This document shows, piece by piece, positions 46,132 through 56,061 of a DNA stretch of 64,000 bases. This DNA comes from Andreprevotia lacus DSM 23236 (GTDB lineage: Bacteria; Pseudomonadota; Gammaproteobacteria; Burkholderiales; Chitinibacteraceae). The translations under genes were made by a program, and so were the position numbers. Within the stretch, counting starts at the first letter, position 1, and the number at the start of each line of letters is the position of its first letter. The stretch lies in NCBI RefSeq assembly GCF_900176275.1, contig NZ_FWXD01000005.1, forward strand, positions 147,543 to 211,542. The letters are read 5' to 3'. The notes under the pieces are model-generated. The model was given only the letters and a program-made list of their open reading frames with translations. It was not told the origin of the DNA and ran no database searches.

Positions 46132-46895
46132 GGAGGGTACGGTTCCGCAAAATGGCTGAGCAGGGTGGCAACGATGCCGGCATCGCCGGCCTGGCACAGC
46201 GTGATCCGCTGCACGCCCTGCTGCGCAAGCGCCGCAACGATACGCGGGTGCGGCGCAAAATAGTGCATCGATTGTAGCCGCTCGCGCAGGGCGGCTCCAA
46301 CCGCTGCGAACAGATGTTGTGCGGCTTCCGAGCTGCTGATGATGATGCCGTCGCAGCCGGCGTCGAGTTCGGTGGCCAGTTGCGACTCGTCCAGCTTGGG
46401 CGGCAGGCGGCGGTATGCGGGCACCACGGCCAGATCGGCGCTCAGTGCACGCAGCCCGTCCACCAGCAGCTCGCGGCCTTGCTCGCCGCGAAACAGCACG
46501 ATGCGGCGGCCGGCAAAGGCCGTCATGGCCGGCTCGGCCAGCAGCCCGGCACTGTCGTAGCGTGCCGCAGGCGTGATGAGGTGCGCGATGCCATATTCAC
46601 GTGCACGCTGTGCGCTGCCGGGGCCGACCACGGCAGCGGTCAGCTGCGTGGGCCAGCCTTGCGGCAAGTTGCTGCAGACGGCATCCAGCGCGGACGGGCT
46701 GACAAAAGCGGCCAGATCGTAGCTGGCCAGCCTGGCCAGCGCCTGCTGCAGTGGCGCCGGGTCGGTCGGCGGAACGATTTCCAGCAGCGGCAGGGCCAGC
46801 GGCAGTGCGCCTTGCGCTTGCAACAGCGCCAGCAGCGCAGCGGCTTGCCCCGCAGGCCGGGTTACCCAGATGCGCTTGCCTGCCAGTGCGGTCAT
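46128..46895 (-). CDS. hemD: Uroporphyrinogen-III synthase
   Basis: A 255-residue enzyme that closes hydroxymethylbilane and inverts ring D to make uroporphyrinogen III. The family is very divergent, but WVTRPAGQAAALLALLQ at the N-terminus, LAAFVSPSALDAVC and GCDGIIISSSEAAQHLF fit the two-domain fold. Position directly behind hemC (5 bp) is diagnostic. ATG start at 46895. Confidence 0.93.
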   Translation of the reverse strand: MTALAGKRIWVTRPAGQAAALLALLQAQGALPLALPLLEIVPPTDPAPLQQALARLASYDLAAFVSPSALDAVCSNLPQGWPTQLTAAVVGPGSAQRAREYGIAHLITPAARYDSAGLLAEPAMTAFAGRRIVLFRGEQGRELLVDGLRALSADLAVVPAYRRLPPKLDESQLATELDAGCDGIIISSSEAAQHLFAAVGAALRERLQSMHYFAPHPRIVAALAQQGVQRITLCQAGDAGIVATLLSHFAEPYPP

Positions 46896-46900
46896 GCCTG

Positions 46901-47842
46901 TCAGCCTGCCAGCGCCTTGAGGATGTGGCCGGCGCCTTCGGTCATCAACAGGTCGGCCACACGGCGGCCCAGCCCGTCGGCTGCGGCGTGCGTGCCATTG
47001 GCCTCGGCCACCACCACTTGCATGCCATCCGGGCTGGCCACCAGCCCGCGCAGGCGCAGAAAGCCGTCGTCATCTTCGGCAAATGCGCCGAGCGGAATCT
47101 GGCATGAACCGCCCAGCTGGCGCGACAGCACGCGCTCTGCGGTCACGCAAGCGGCCGTGGCCGGGTGGTTGAATGGCGCCAGCAATGCGGCCAGATCGGC
47201 GCGGTCGGCGCGGATTTCCAGCCCCAGTGCGCCCTGGCCCGGCGCGGGCAGGCTTTCCTCGGTGCTGAGCAAGGCGGCAATGCGCTCGCCAAAGCCCAGC
47301 CGCTTGAGGCCGGCTGCGGCGAGGATGATGGCGTCGAATTCGCCGGCGTCGAGCTTGGCCAGCCGGGTGCCGACGTTGCCACGCAGGGGCTTGATCACCA
47401 GATGCGGATAGCGGGCGCGCAGCTGGGCCTCGCGCCGCAGGCTGGCAGTGCCTACCACGGCGCCTTCGGGCAGCTCGGCCACGCTGGCATAGCGGCTGGA
47501 GACAAAGGCGTCGCGCGGGTCTTCGCGCTCGCCGATGGCGGCAATGGCAAAGCCCTCGGGCAAGACCATGGGCACGTCCTTCATCGAGTGCACGGCCAGA
47601 TCGGCGCGACCGTCGGCCAGCGCTTCTTCCAGCTCCTTCACGAACAGGCCTTTGCCACCGATCTTGTTCAGCGTCTTGTCGAGGATCTGGTCGCCCTTGG
47701 TGGTCATGCCCAGTAGTTCGACCGTGATGTGCGGATACATGCTCTGCAGCCGCGCCTGGATATGGCGGGCCTGCCACAAGGCCAGCGGGCTTTCACGTGT
47801 GGCGATCACAAGGCGGGTCAGGGGCGGGGTGGAGGTGGACAT
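46901..47842 (-). CDS. hemC: Hydroxymethylbilane synthase (porphobilinogen deaminase)
   Basis: A 313-residue cytoplasmic enzyme that joins four porphobilinogens. The dipyrromethane cofactor attaches at C247 in [37 protein letters not shown] and [13 protein letters not shown] are classic motifs. It is the first gene of hemCDXY. A TAAAAT box at 47870-47875 (minus strand), 28 bp upstream, may be the -10 element; it has the same flanks as the ychF candidate. Confidence 0.97.
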   Translation of the reverse strand: MSTSTPPLTRLVIATRESPLALWQARHIQARLQSMYPHITVELLGMTTKGDQILDKTLNKIGGKGLFVKELEEALADGRADLAVHSMKDVPMVLPEGFAIAAIGEREDPRDAFVSSRYASVAELPEGAVVGTASLRREAQLRARYPHLVIKPLRGNVGTRLAKLDAGEFDAIILAAAGLKRLGFGERIAALLSTEESLPAPGQGALGLEIRADRADLAALLAPFNHPATAACVTAERVLSRQLGGSCQIPLGAFAEDDDGFLRLRGLVASPDGMQVVVAEANGTHAAADGLGRRVADLLMTEGAGHILKALAG

Positions 47843-47930
47843 CGGCTGGATCCGCGCGGCAAAAACATGATTTTACCCGAAGAGCCCGCGGTAAATCCCC
47901 GGACCAGCATGTTCATGGCCGCCGGTATCA

Positions 47931-47948
47931 GGAACCCGGCCGGGTTCC
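47931..47948 (-). terminator. Short palindrome after the FimV-like gene
   Basis: A perfect 18-bp palindrome (9-bp arms GGAACCCGG) lies 38 bp after the fimV-like stop. No T-run follows, so termination is uncertain. Confidence 0.35.
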
Positions 47949-47985
47949 CGCTGCCGTGCGGGGTGTGGCAGCCAGTCCGGGCCGG

Positions 47986-49752
47986 TCAGTGTTTCTTGCC
48001 ACGGTGTGGCTTGTCGCGCGGCGGGTCGAAGTCGATCTCGTCCAGCAACACCGGCTGGGAGGGCGAGCCGGGTTTGTCGATAGCGCCACCGCCGCCCAGA
48101 TCAGGCAATTCCAGATCGATATGGGGTGGTGCGCTGAATGCCGCCTCGTCCAGCCGGGGTTCCACCGGCCCTGCCGAGTCGCTGAGGAAATCGAGCACCG
48201 GCTCGTGCTGCGAAGGCGTGGGGCCGGCGCGCGGAACCGCAGCTGCGGCGGCGGCCAGCGGCGCGATCAGTTCCAGGTCGGCGGAATCGAGCGGACTGGC
48301 GGCGGCCGGCGTGGTCTGGGCATACAGCGGGTTTTCGGGGTCAAGCCGCTGGCCGATGTTGCGCACCAGTTCCCAGTCTTCGTCATCGGGGTGCTTGACC
48401 TTGAAGTCGCGTGCCAGCTGGGCATAGTCGATTTTCATGCCTTGATGACGGAAGATGCGGAACAGCAGGAACCAGCGTTCCACGTCGTCCGGCGCGTCGG
48501 CAATGCCGCGCTGCAATTCCTCGATGGCGGCAGTCACTTCACCCTGCAGCAACAGCATCTGCGCGCGTTCGTCCAGGTCGGGCTGTGCTTCCTTGACCTC
48601 GATGCCGGTCGGGCTGAGCTGGCTGTTGATGAAGCCCGATGCCTGTGTCAGCTTGCGCTGCAGGGTTACCCCGAGGTTGACCGGCTTGCCGATCATGGTG
48701 TCTGCATACAGGTCGGCGGCCAGGGCAGCGTCATTGCGCCGCTGCCGCCACCACATGAACAGTGCGCCTGCCAGCGCTGCGGCCAGCACGCCCAGTGGCC
48801 AGAGCGGCAAGCCACCCTGGCTGGATCGAACAGGTACCGGCGCGGCCGTCGGTACCGGTACGGCGGTGGGGGCTGGCGCGGCTGCGGCAGTGGGCTGCGG
48901 TGCCGCCGACATGGCGGGGGCTGCCACCGGCGCGCTGGCGTTGGCCTGGGCAGCAGGCAGTGCTGCCCTGGCTGCGGTCTGATCCTGCGCCGGGCTGGCC
49001 GCCTGCTGCTTTTTCAAGGCATCCAGCGTGGTTTGCAGCGTAACGATGTCGGCTTCCAGCTTGCCTTGCAGTGTTTTCAGCGTTGCAACGCGCTGTTCAA
49101 GCTCGCGTGCGTATTCCGGGCTGCCCGGGGTGGCCGGCAAGGTCAGCGGGGGCAGGCTGTCGCCCTGGATGCGCAGTACATCGCGTTCCGGCTGGGCCGG
49201 GCGTGCGCCGCTGGCACCCTGGTGCACTGGCTTGCTGGCCGGCTTTTGCGTGGCATCGGCCACCGGCACGGCCTTGCTTGCCTTGCGCTTGGGTGGCGTT
49301 GCGGCTGTGGTAACGGGCGGGCGTTCCTCGCTGGGGGCGCGGCGTTCGGCTATGGGGGTGACGATGGCGGGTTCGACTTCCGGCGGCGGGTCGAGCAGTA
49401 CGACGAAATCGCGGTCATAGATGACCCGGCCACAATTGATATGCAGGCTGAAGGCCCCGGTGGGCTCGCTGATGTTCTCGCTGCCTTCCAGCACGATGTT
49501 GTTGCCACGTATGCGTGGCTCTACCGGCCCGATCGACGGCAGATCGCCGTTGCTGTTGCTGATCGTGATGCAATCGTCCGACAGGGTTTCGGTGTCGCTG
49601 AGGCGGAACGGAATGGTGGCCCGCAAGTGCTGGCCGACATAGGAGCGCAATTGCAGCTCGCCCAGCCCAAGCGCATGCGCGTTGGCCACCAGCAAGGGCC
49701 CAAGCAGGAGTGCAACGACAGGTCGAAGCACAAAGCACGTTTTTCCGGACAT
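47986..49752 (-). CDS. fimV: FimV/TspA-like inner-membrane protein, short form
   Basis: A 588-residue protein: signal peptide (about 1-27), a FimV N-terminal domain (about 28-125) starting GLGELQLRSYVGQHLRATIP, a Pro/Ala-rich periplasmic part with a coiled coil (residues ~212-250), one membrane segment (about 315-335) and a cytoplasmic part with TPR-like helices (AQMLLLQGEVTAAIEELQRG) and an acidic tail. FimV proteins organise the cell pole, twitching motility and type II/IV machinery. The peptidoglycan-binding LysM motif usual between the N-domain and membrane segment is not evident and the protein is short. The ATG at 49752 has AGGGGGT upstream, better than the GTG at 49758. Confidence 0.82.
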   Translation of the reverse strand: MSGKTCFVLRPVVALLLGPLLVANAHALGLGELQLRSYVGQHLRATIPFRLSDTETLSDDCITISNSNGDLPSIGPVEPRIRGNNIVLEGSENISEPTGAFSLHINCGRVIYDRDFVVLLDPPPEVEPAIVTPIAERRAPSEERPPVTTAATPPKRKASKAVPVADATQKPASKPVHQGASGARPAQPERDVLRIQGDSLPPLTLPATPGSPEYARELEQRVATLKTLQGKLEADIVTLQTTLDALKKQQAASPAQDQTAARAALPAAQANASAPVAAPAMSAAPQPTAAAAPAPTAVPVPTAAPVPVRSSQGGLPLWPLGVLAAALAGALFMWWRQRRNDAALAADLYADTMIGKPVNLGVTLQRKLTQASGFINSQLSPTGIEVKEAQPDLDERAQMLLLQGEVTAAIEELQRGIADAPDDVERWFLLFRIFRHQGMKIDYAQLARDFKVKHPDDEDWELVRNIGQRLDPENPLYAQTTPAAASPLDSADLELIAPLAAAAAAVPRAGPTPSQHEPVLDFLSDSAGPVEPRLDEAAFSAPPHIDLELPDLGGGGAIDKPGSPSQPVLLDEIDFDPPRDKPHRGKKH

Positions 49753-49974
49753 CGCCACCCCCTGTGCAGCCGGGCGCGCATGCCCGTTTTGCAGCCAGTG
49801 TCAGGTTTCGAGTCTAGACAAGTTTGCAGTGAATGCCAGCGGGATCATGCCGGCCGCCAGCCATCGGCCAGGGTTTGAAAAATGTGGCCGGCGTATTATC
49901 GGGCGGCCGCCGCCGCATGGGCGGCCCTGGCCCCCAGACCGCCTGCTGCGGTGCTGATTTCCTTGCTCATCAAC

Positions 49975-52758
49975 TCAATGCGCTTCGTCCCAGTTGTTGC
50001 CTATGCCGGTCTCGGCGACGAGCGGCACGGCCAGTTCGGCCACGGCGGCCATCTTCTGCGGCAGCAGGCGCGCCACTAGCTCGACCTCGGCCTCGGGCAC
50101 TTCCAGCACCAGTTCGTCATGCACCTGCAGCACCAGCTTGCTTTGTAAGCTGTCGCTTAACAGCCAGCTGTCAACGGCGATCATGGCGCGCTTGATCAGG
50201 TCGGCCGCCGTGCCCTGCATGGGCGCGTTGATCGCGGCGCGTTCGGCGCCGGCGCGGCGTGCGGCGTTGGCCGACTTGATTTCCGGCAGCCACAAGCGAC
50301 GGCCGAACACGGTTTCCACATAGCCCTGTTCGCGCGCCTGCGCGCGGGTGCGCTCCATATACGCAGCCACGCCGGGGAACTGCGCGAAATAGCGGTCGAT
50401 GAAGGTCTTGGCTGCCGCGCGGTCGATTTCCAGCTGCGCAGCGAGGCCAAAGGCGCTCATGCCATAGATCAGGCCGAAGTTGATGGTCTTGGCGTAGCGG
50501 CGCTGCTCGGTGCTGACCTGATCGGGCGCCACGCCGAAGACTTCGGACGCGGTGGCCTTGTGAATGTCCATGCCCTCGGCAAACGCCTTGAGCAAGGCCG
50601 CATCGCCCGACAGATGCGCCATGATGCGCAGCTCGATCTGCGAATAGTCGGCCGAGATCAGCTTGCAGCCCGGTGGCGCGATAAAGGCCTCGCGGATCTT
50701 GCGGCCTTCGGCAGTGCGGATGGGGATGTTCTGCAGATTGGGGTCGTTCGATGCCAGCCGGCCGGTGGCGGCCACGGCCTGGTTGAAGTTGGTGTGCACG
50801 CGTCCGGTGGCCGGGTTCACCATCAGCGGCAGCTTGTCGGTATAGGTGGACTTGAGCTTGGCCAGGCTGCGGTGCTCCAGCAGCACCTTGGGCAACGGGT
50901 AGTCCTTGGCCAGCTCGGACAGCACGTCTTCGTCGGTGGATGGCGCGCCCTTGGGCGTTTTCTTGATCACCGGCAGGCCGAGGCGCTCAAAGAAGATTTC
51001 GCCGATCTGCTTGGGGCTGCCCAGGTTGAACGGCTGGCCAGCCAGCTCATAGGCCTGCTGTTCCAGCTCCAGCAGCTTGAGGCCGATGCTGTGGCTTTGC
51101 GCCTGCAACCGCGCGGCGTCGATCAGCATGCCGTTGCGTTCCATATGGAACAGCACGTCGCGCACCGGCAGCTCCAGCTCGCGATATAGCGTCTGCAGCG
51201 ACGGTTGCTGTGCCAGCCTTGCGCCCAGCGATTGCGCCAGCCGCAGCGTGATGTCGGCATCCTCGGCGGCATAGGCAGTGGCGGTATCCACGCCGACTTC
51301 GTCAAAGCCGATCTGCTTGGCGCCCTTGCCGGCCACGTCTTCATACTTGATGGTGGTCTCGCCCAGCTCGCGCGCCGCCAGGTCATCCATATTGTGGCGC
51401 TCGTGGCTGGCCAGCACGTAGCTCATCAGCAGCGAGTCGTCGGCAATGCCGGCCAGCGTGATGCCGTGGTTGGCAAACACGTGCTGGTCATACTTGAGGT
51501 TGTGGCCCAGCTTCTTGTGTTCGGCCGATTCCAGCCACGGGCGCAGTTTTTCCAGCGTGGCGTCGAACGGCAGTTGCTGCGGCGCCTCGGTGCCGCGATG
51601 CGCCAGCGGCAGATAGGCGGCGCTGCCGGCCTCGGTGCTGAACGACATGCCCACCAGCCGCGCCGCCATGGGGTCGAGGCTGGTGGTTTCGGTATCCAGC
51701 GCGGTTACGCTGGCGGCGTTCAATCTGGCCAGCCAGGCATCGAGCTGCGCATCGGTCAGGATGGCTTCGTAGTGGCGTTCCACCGCTGCGACGGGCGTTG
51801 CGACCGCTGCTGTGGCCGGCGAGGCTTCTTCTTCGCTGCCAAACAGGTCGCCATTGCCGGCCGGCGACGGTGCGGCCACGGCAATCGCTGCATTGCCCAG
51901 TTGCGCTTCGGCCTCGCGTTGCCAGCTGCGGAAGTTGTAACGGCGGAACATGGCCAGCAGCGTGTTCCAGTCCTCGGCCTGCGGTTGCAGGTCGGACAGG
52001 CCATTGGGCAGTTCGGCAGTCAGCGGTACGTCGCATTTGATGGTGACCAGCTCGCGCGCGGTCGGCAGCCAGCCCAGGCTGTCGCGCAGGTTCTGGCCCA
52101 CCACGCCGCCGATCTTGTCGGCACTGGCGATCAGTGCATCCAGGTTGTCGTATTCGGCCAGCCATTTGGCGGCAGTCTTGTCGCCGCACTTGGGCACGCC
52201 CGGCACGTTGTCCACCGCATCACCCTTGAGGGTGAGGAAATCGACGATCTGATCCGGCCGTACGCCGAACTTGGCGAATACGCCGGCTTCGTCCAGCACC
52301 TCTTCGGTCATGCTGTTTTCGATGCGCACGGTGGCATTCACCAGCTGCGCCATGTCCTTGTCGCCGGTGGACAGGATGACCTCCCAGCCCTTGCTGCCGG
52401 CATCGCGCGCCAGCGTGCCGATCACGTCGTCGGCCTCGACGCCGTCCACCATCAGCATGGGGATGCCGAAGGCCGCCACTGCCTCGTGGATGGGGGCGAT
52501 CTGCACGCGCAGCTCGTCCGGCATCGGCGGGCGGTTGGCCTTGTAGTCGGCGTAGATGTCATCGCGAAAGGTCTTGCCCTTGGCGTCCCAGACGCAGGCG
52601 ATATGGTCGGCCGGCGTGGTGGTACGCAGCTTTTTCAGCATGTTGATCACGCCATACAGCGCATTGGTCGGCGTGCCATCGGGGGCGGACAGCTCGCGAA
52701 TGGCATGGAATGCGCGGTACAGGTAAGACGAGCCGTCGATCAGCAGCAGGGTGGGCAT
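49975..52758 (-). CDS. polA: DNA polymerase I
   Basis: A 927-residue repair polymerase with all three activities apparently intact. The 5'-3' exonuclease domain (about 1-285) has LLIDGSSYLYRAFHA and STGDKDMAQL. The 3'-5' proofreading domain (about 330-515) retains LDTETTSLDPM. The polymerase domain has SADYSQIELRIMAH (motif A), RRYAKTINFGLIYGMSAFGL (O-helix) and LQVHDELVLEVP (motif C). Length and order match E. coli PolI. It is transcribed away from the DUF2782 gene. Confidence 0.98.
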   Translation of the reverse strand: MPTLLLIDGSSYLYRAFHAIRELSAPDGTPTNALYGVINMLKKLRTTTPADHIACVWDAKGKTFRDDIYADYKANRPPMPDELRVQIAPIHEAVAAFGIPMLMVDGVEADDVIGTLARDAGSKGWEVILSTGDKDMAQLVNATVRIENSMTEEVLDEAGVFAKFGVRPDQIVDFLTLKGDAVDNVPGVPKCGDKTAAKWLAEYDNLDALIASADKIGGVVGQNLRDSLGWLPTARELVTIKCDVPLTAELPNGLSDLQPQAEDWNTLLAMFRRYNFRSWQREAEAQLGNAAIAVAAPSPAGNGDLFGSEEEASPATAAVATPVAAVERHYEAILTDAQLDAWLARLNAASVTALDTETTSLDPMAARLVGMSFSTEAGSAAYLPLAHRGTEAPQQLPFDATLEKLRPWLESAEHKKLGHNLKYDQHVFANHGITLAGIADDSLLMSYVLASHERHNMDDLAARELGETTIKYEDVAGKGAKQIGFDEVGVDTATAYAAEDADITLRLAQSLGARLAQQPSLQTLYRELELPVRDVLFHMERNGMLIDAARLQAQSHSIGLKLLELEQQAYELAGQPFNLGSPKQIGEIFFERLGLPVIKKTPKGAPSTDEDVLSELAKDYPLPKVLLEHRSLAKLKSTYTDKLPLMVNPATGRVHTNFNQAVAATGRLASNDPNLQNIPIRTAEGRKIREAFIAPPGCKLISADYSQIELRIMAHLSGDAALLKAFAEGMDIHKATASEVFGVAPDQVSTEQRRYAKTINFGLIYGMSAFGLAAQLEIDRAAAKTFIDRYFAQFPGVAAYMERTRAQAREQGYVETVFGRRLWLPEIKSANAARRAGAERAAINAPMQGTAADLIKRAMIAVDSWLLSDSLQSKLVLQVHDELVLEVPEAEVELVARLLPQKMAAVAELAVPLVAETGIGNNWDEAH

Positions 52759-52834
52759 GGCGGTTCCGGTAGAGGGGGCTGGCCGCCATTATCCGCCACT
52801 TTGCCACACTCGGCATGAGCGCCCGGGGTGCGCT

Positions 52835-52842
52835 GCTATACT
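52835..52842 (+). promoter_or_regulatory. Extended -10 promoter of the DUF2782 gene
   Basis: TGCTATACT gives a TGn extension and a -10 box TATACT at 52837-52842, with no good -35 box, about 77 bp before the start codon. Confidence 0.45.
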
Positions 52843-52918
52843 GGGGATGAAACCACGCCAGTGCCGGCGCCCGCCGGCCTTTGCGCTGTTGGCCACTGCG
52901 CCTTTGCCGGGGACATAG

Positions 52919-53266
52919 ATGAAAAAACGCCTGCTTCCGCTCGTTTCCACCCTGCTGGCTTTGGGCCTGCTCGCCGGCCCCTTGCGCGCTGCCGACAAGG
53001 CCGACGTGCCGCCGCCGCCGCCCATCCCGGCCGGCAGTACGACCGACCCCAACCAGCCCGAGCCGGAAGTCCGCATCATCGAAAAGGGCGATGCCACCAT
53101 TGCCGAATACCGCCTCAAGGGCCGGCTTTACAAGATCAAGGTCACGCCCAAGATCGGCGCGCCGTATTATTTGATCGACAGCGAAGGCAAGGGCAATTTC
53201 ATCCGTTCCGACGGCCTGGGCAGCCCCGAGCTGATCGTGCCGCAGTGGGTGTTGTTCGAGTTTTGA
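52919..53266 (+). CDS. DUF2782 exported small protein
   Basis: A 115-residue protein with a signal peptide (residues 1-24, cleaved near RAAD), a Pro-rich stretch, then a compact beta-rich domain, EVRIIEKGDATIAEYRLKG and KIKVTPKIGAPYYLID. The DUF2782 family has no known function but is a regular neighbour of polA and thrB in betaproteobacteria, which is the case here. A family-2 repeat follows, so it may be transcribed separately from thrB. Confidence 0.88.
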   Translation: MKKRLLPLVSTLLALGLLAGPLRAADKADVPPPPPIPAGSTTDPNQPEPEVRIIEKGDATIAEYRLKGRLYKIKVTPKIGAPYYLIDSEGKGNFIRSDGLGSPELIVPQWVLFEF

Positions 53267-53645
53267 TCGCAGGTCGCCGCGCGGTCATGGGGCCGCTTGA
53301 TTCGGATCGACCTGCATCAAGCACCCGGCACGGCCGGGTGCTTGATCTTGGTGGAAAGCGTTGCAGCGGCTCCCGTTGAATTGATTCCACACCCCCCGCC
53401 CTCGCCGCCGCGAGGGAGCCTCGCTGGCGCTCGTCAGTGGCCCGTATGGGCCGGAGCGCTTTACCAGCAGGCGGCAAGTCGCACCGCAGCCTTGGCCGAA
53501 CTGGATGTACAAAATCCCTCTCGTCACGATTTTGCGTCGCTTATGCGTGCATTCCAGTTGTTTGCGCGCGCCAGCCGTGTTTTGATGACAGACTTTCGAT
53601 CAATACGGGCTCGCCGCCGCCCGGCAGAGCCAGCAGAGTTTTCGC
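53267..53645. other. Intergenic region between the DUF2782 gene and thrB
   Basis: About 380 bp. The left part is family-2 repeat copy F (53313-53440), which begins with a strong CAAGCACCCGGC hairpin that could terminate transcription. The right part must hold the thrB promoter; TACAAA near 53507 is the only hint. No gene seen. Confidence 0.5.
53313..53440 (+). repeat. GC-rich 3'-associated repeat, family 2, copy F
   Basis: TGCATCAAGCACCCGGCACG with its perfect hairpin, GCAGCGGCTCCC, TTGATTCCACACC, CCCTCGCCGCCGCGAGGGAG and CTCGTCAGTGG, close to copies A and C. It is in the sense of the upstream DUF2782 gene. Confidence 0.8.
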
Positions 53646-54587
53646 ATGTCCGTTTTCACCACCGTCACGCCGGAAGATCTGGCGCCCTTTCTCAAGCGCT
53701 ATGCCATCGGCACGCTGGTCGAGTTGAAGGGCATTGCCGCCGGCATCACCAATACCAATTACTTCGTCACCACCACGCACGGCCGCTATGTGCTGACGCT
53801 GTTCGAGACGCTGCAGGCGGAAGAGCTGCCGTTCTACGTCAACCTGCTGGCGCATCTGGCGCACCACGGCATTGCCAGCGCGGCGCCGATTGCCAATTTC
53901 GACGATCAATACATCGATACGCTCAATGGCCGGCCCACCTTGCTGGTCAACTGCCTGCCCGGCCGCGTGGTCGACAGCCCCAACGCGCAGCAATGTGCAC
54001 AAGTGGGCGAGATGCTGGCGCAAATGCATCTGGCGGCGCAAAGCTACAGCGGCCGCATGGACAACCCGCGCGGGCTGGCCTGGTGGACCGCCACTGCCGA
54101 ATCGGTCTACGACCAGATGCCCGCTGCCGAAGTGCAGCAACTGCGCGAACAACTGGCGCTGCAGGCGCAAACCGATTACTCGCACCTGCCGGCCGGCATC
54201 GTGCATGCCGACCTGTTCCGCGACAACGCGCTGCTGGATGGCGACAAGGTCGGTGGCTTCATCGATTTCTATTACGCCTGCAACGACGTGCTGCTGTACG
54301 ACGTGGCCATCACCCTGAACGACTGGTGCGTGACCGAAGACGGCGATATCGACGCACAACGCGCGCGCGCCTTCCTCGCCGCGTATCAAAGCGTGCGCCC
54401 GCTCACCGTAGAAGAGAAAGCGGCCTGGCCGTTGATGCTGCGCGCTGCGGCGCTGCGCTTCTGGGCTTCGCGCCTGCTTGATTTCCACAAGCCGGCTGCC
54501 GGCGAGCTGACCTTTGCCAAAGACCCGGGCCACTTCCAGCGCGTGTTGAGCAAACATCAGGCGCGTACTGATTTCTGGCTGGGCTGA
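53646..54587 (+). CDS. thrB: Homoserine kinase (APH-fold type)
   Basis: A 313-residue enzyme that phosphorylates homoserine in threonine synthesis. It belongs to the aminoglycoside-phosphotransferase-like type, not the GHMP type of enterobacteria. Catalytic loop GIVHADLFRDN (D189, N194) and metal-binding D207 in GGFIDFYYA are intact. The N-terminus MSVFTTVTPEDLAPFLKRYA is the family signature. Threonine supply complements the threonine aldolase near the left end of the window. Confidence 0.96.
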   Translation: MSVFTTVTPEDLAPFLKRYAIGTLVELKGIAAGITNTNYFVTTTHGRYVLTLFETLQAEELPFYVNLLAHLAHHGIASAAPIANFDDQYIDTLNGRPTLLVNCLPGRVVDSPNAQQCAQVGEMLAQMHLAAQSYSGRMDNPRGLAWWTATAESVYDQMPAAEVQQLREQLALQAQTDYSHLPAGIVHADLFRDNALLDGDKVGGFIDFYYACNDVLLYDVAITLNDWCVTEDGDIDAQRARAFLAAYQSVRPLTVEEKAAWPLMLRAAALRFWASRLLDFHKPAAGELTFAKDPGHFQRVLSKHQARTDFWLG

Positions 54588-54675
54588 ACTGCGTGGCCGG
54601 CGTTGATCCGTATCAACGCAGCCCGGGCCCACCTGCAGCATCATCGCCGACGTGAACGACAAAGGAACACACGGT

Positions 54676-56061
54676 ATGAACAGTCTGGATGCATTGCGTG
54701 ATCTGCTCGGCGCGGACGCCGTCCTCACCGGCGAGGCGATGGCGCCTTATCTGCTGGATCAGCGCAAGCGCTATCGTGGCAGCGCGTTGGCGGTGGTACA
54801 GCCGGCCAGCACCGATGAAGTCGCCGCGCTGCTGCGCTGGTGCAGCCAGACCCGCACGCCGGTGGTGCCGCAAGGCGGCAACACCAGCCTGTGCGGCGCG
54901 GCCACGCCGGATGGCTCGGCCACCGCAGTCGTGGTGTCGCTGGCACGCATGAACCGCGTGCTGGAGGTCGATGCCGGCAACAACACCATCACCGTCGAGG
55001 CCGGCTGCACGCTGGCTGATGCCCGTGCTGCCGCCCACAAGGCTGGCCGCCTGCTGGCCGCGCACTGGGCTGTCGACAGCAAGGTGCGGCTGGGCGGCGC
55101 GCTGGGCACCAATGCCGGCGGGCTGAACGTGCTGCACTATGGCAACACGCGCGAGCTGACGCTGGGGCTGGAAGTGGTGCTGCCCGATGGCGAAGTACTG
55201 GGGGCGCTGCGCGGCCTGCGCAAGGACAGCAGCGGTTACGACCTCAAGCAGTTGTTCATCGGCTCGGAAGGCACCTTGGGCATCATCACCCGTGCAGTGC
55301 TGCGGCTGGACAGCCTGCCCACCGCCATCGCCACCGCACTGGTGCCGATTGCCGATGCCCAGGCCGCCATCGCGTTGCTGCGCGAGCTGCAGCATACCGC
55401 CGGCGACCGCGTGACTTCGTTCGAGTTGATTTCGCGCCGTTGCTGGGAACTGATTGCCGAGCACTGCCCCGAGCTGCCGGCGCCGTTTGCCGCCCTGCCG
55501 CCGTGGTGCGTGCTGCTGGAATTGTCCGATGCCGGTACCGCCGAGGCTTTGCGCGCCCGGCTGGGCGATGCATTGACCACCTTGGGCCTGCGCGATGGCG
55601 CCAGGCTGGCGGCCAACGAGGAAGAACGTGGCGCATACTGGGCGTGGCGCGAGGCGATACCCGAGGCGCAAAAGCGCCGTGGCGTATCGATCAAGCACGA
55701 TATTGCCGTGCCCATCTCGTCCATCCCGGCCTTTCTGGTCGAGGCCGAGGCTGCGCTCAAGGCGCTGTATGCCGATGCCGATATCGTGGCCTTCGGTCAT
55801 GTGGGTGATGGCAACCTGCACTACAACCTGTTCCGCGACGACGTGAGCGATGCCGCCTATGACGTCGAGCCACAGGTCAATGCCGCAGTCTATGCGGTCG
55901 TGATGCGCTACGACGGCACCATCAGCGCCGAGCACGGCATCGGTCAGCTCAAGCGCGATCTGCTGCCGCAGTTCCGCTCGGCGGCGGAAATGACCTTGAT
56001 GCGCGCGATCAAGCAAAGCTTGGATCCGCTAGGCATCATGAATCCGGGCAAGGTGCTCTGA
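54676..56061 (+). CDS. FAD-linked oxidoreductase, D-2-hydroxyacid (D-2-hydroxyglutarate/glycolate) dehydrogenase type
   Basis: A 461-residue flavoprotein. The PCMH-type FAD domain (about 35-215) has PVVPQGGNTSLCGAA, GGALGTNAGGLNVLHYGNTR and GSEGTLGIITRAVLR. The C-terminal domain holds the metal/substrate residues FGHVGDGNLHYN and SAEHGIGQLKR. It matches the D2HGDH/DLD/GlcD group; substrates in this group include D-2-hydroxyglutarate, D-lactate and glycolate. In bacteria, D-2-hydroxyglutarate dehydrogenase often recycles the by-product of SerA. ATG at 54676 follows AAAGGA; a GTG at 54652 in frame is less likely. Confidence 0.9.
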   Translation: MNSLDALRDLLGADAVLTGEAMAPYLLDQRKRYRGSALAVVQPASTDEVAALLRWCSQTRTPVVPQGGNTSLCGAATPDGSATAVVVSLARMNRVLEVDAGNNTITVEAGCTLADARAAAHKAGRLLAAHWAVDSKVRLGGALGTNAGGLNVLHYGNTRELTLGLEVVLPDGEVLGALRGLRKDSSGYDLKQLFIGSEGTLGIITRAVLRLDSLPTAIATALVPIADAQAAIALLRELQHTAGDRVTSFELISRRCWELIAEHCPELPAPFAALPPWCVLLELSDAGTAEALRARLGDALTTLGLRDGARLAANEEERGAYWAWREAIPEAQKRRGVSIKHDIAVPISSIPAFLVEAEAALKALYADADIVAFGHVGDGNLHYNLFRDDVSDAAYDVEPQVNAAVYAVVMRYDGTISAEHGIGQLKRDLLPQFRSAAEMTLMRAIKQSLDPLGIMNPGKVL

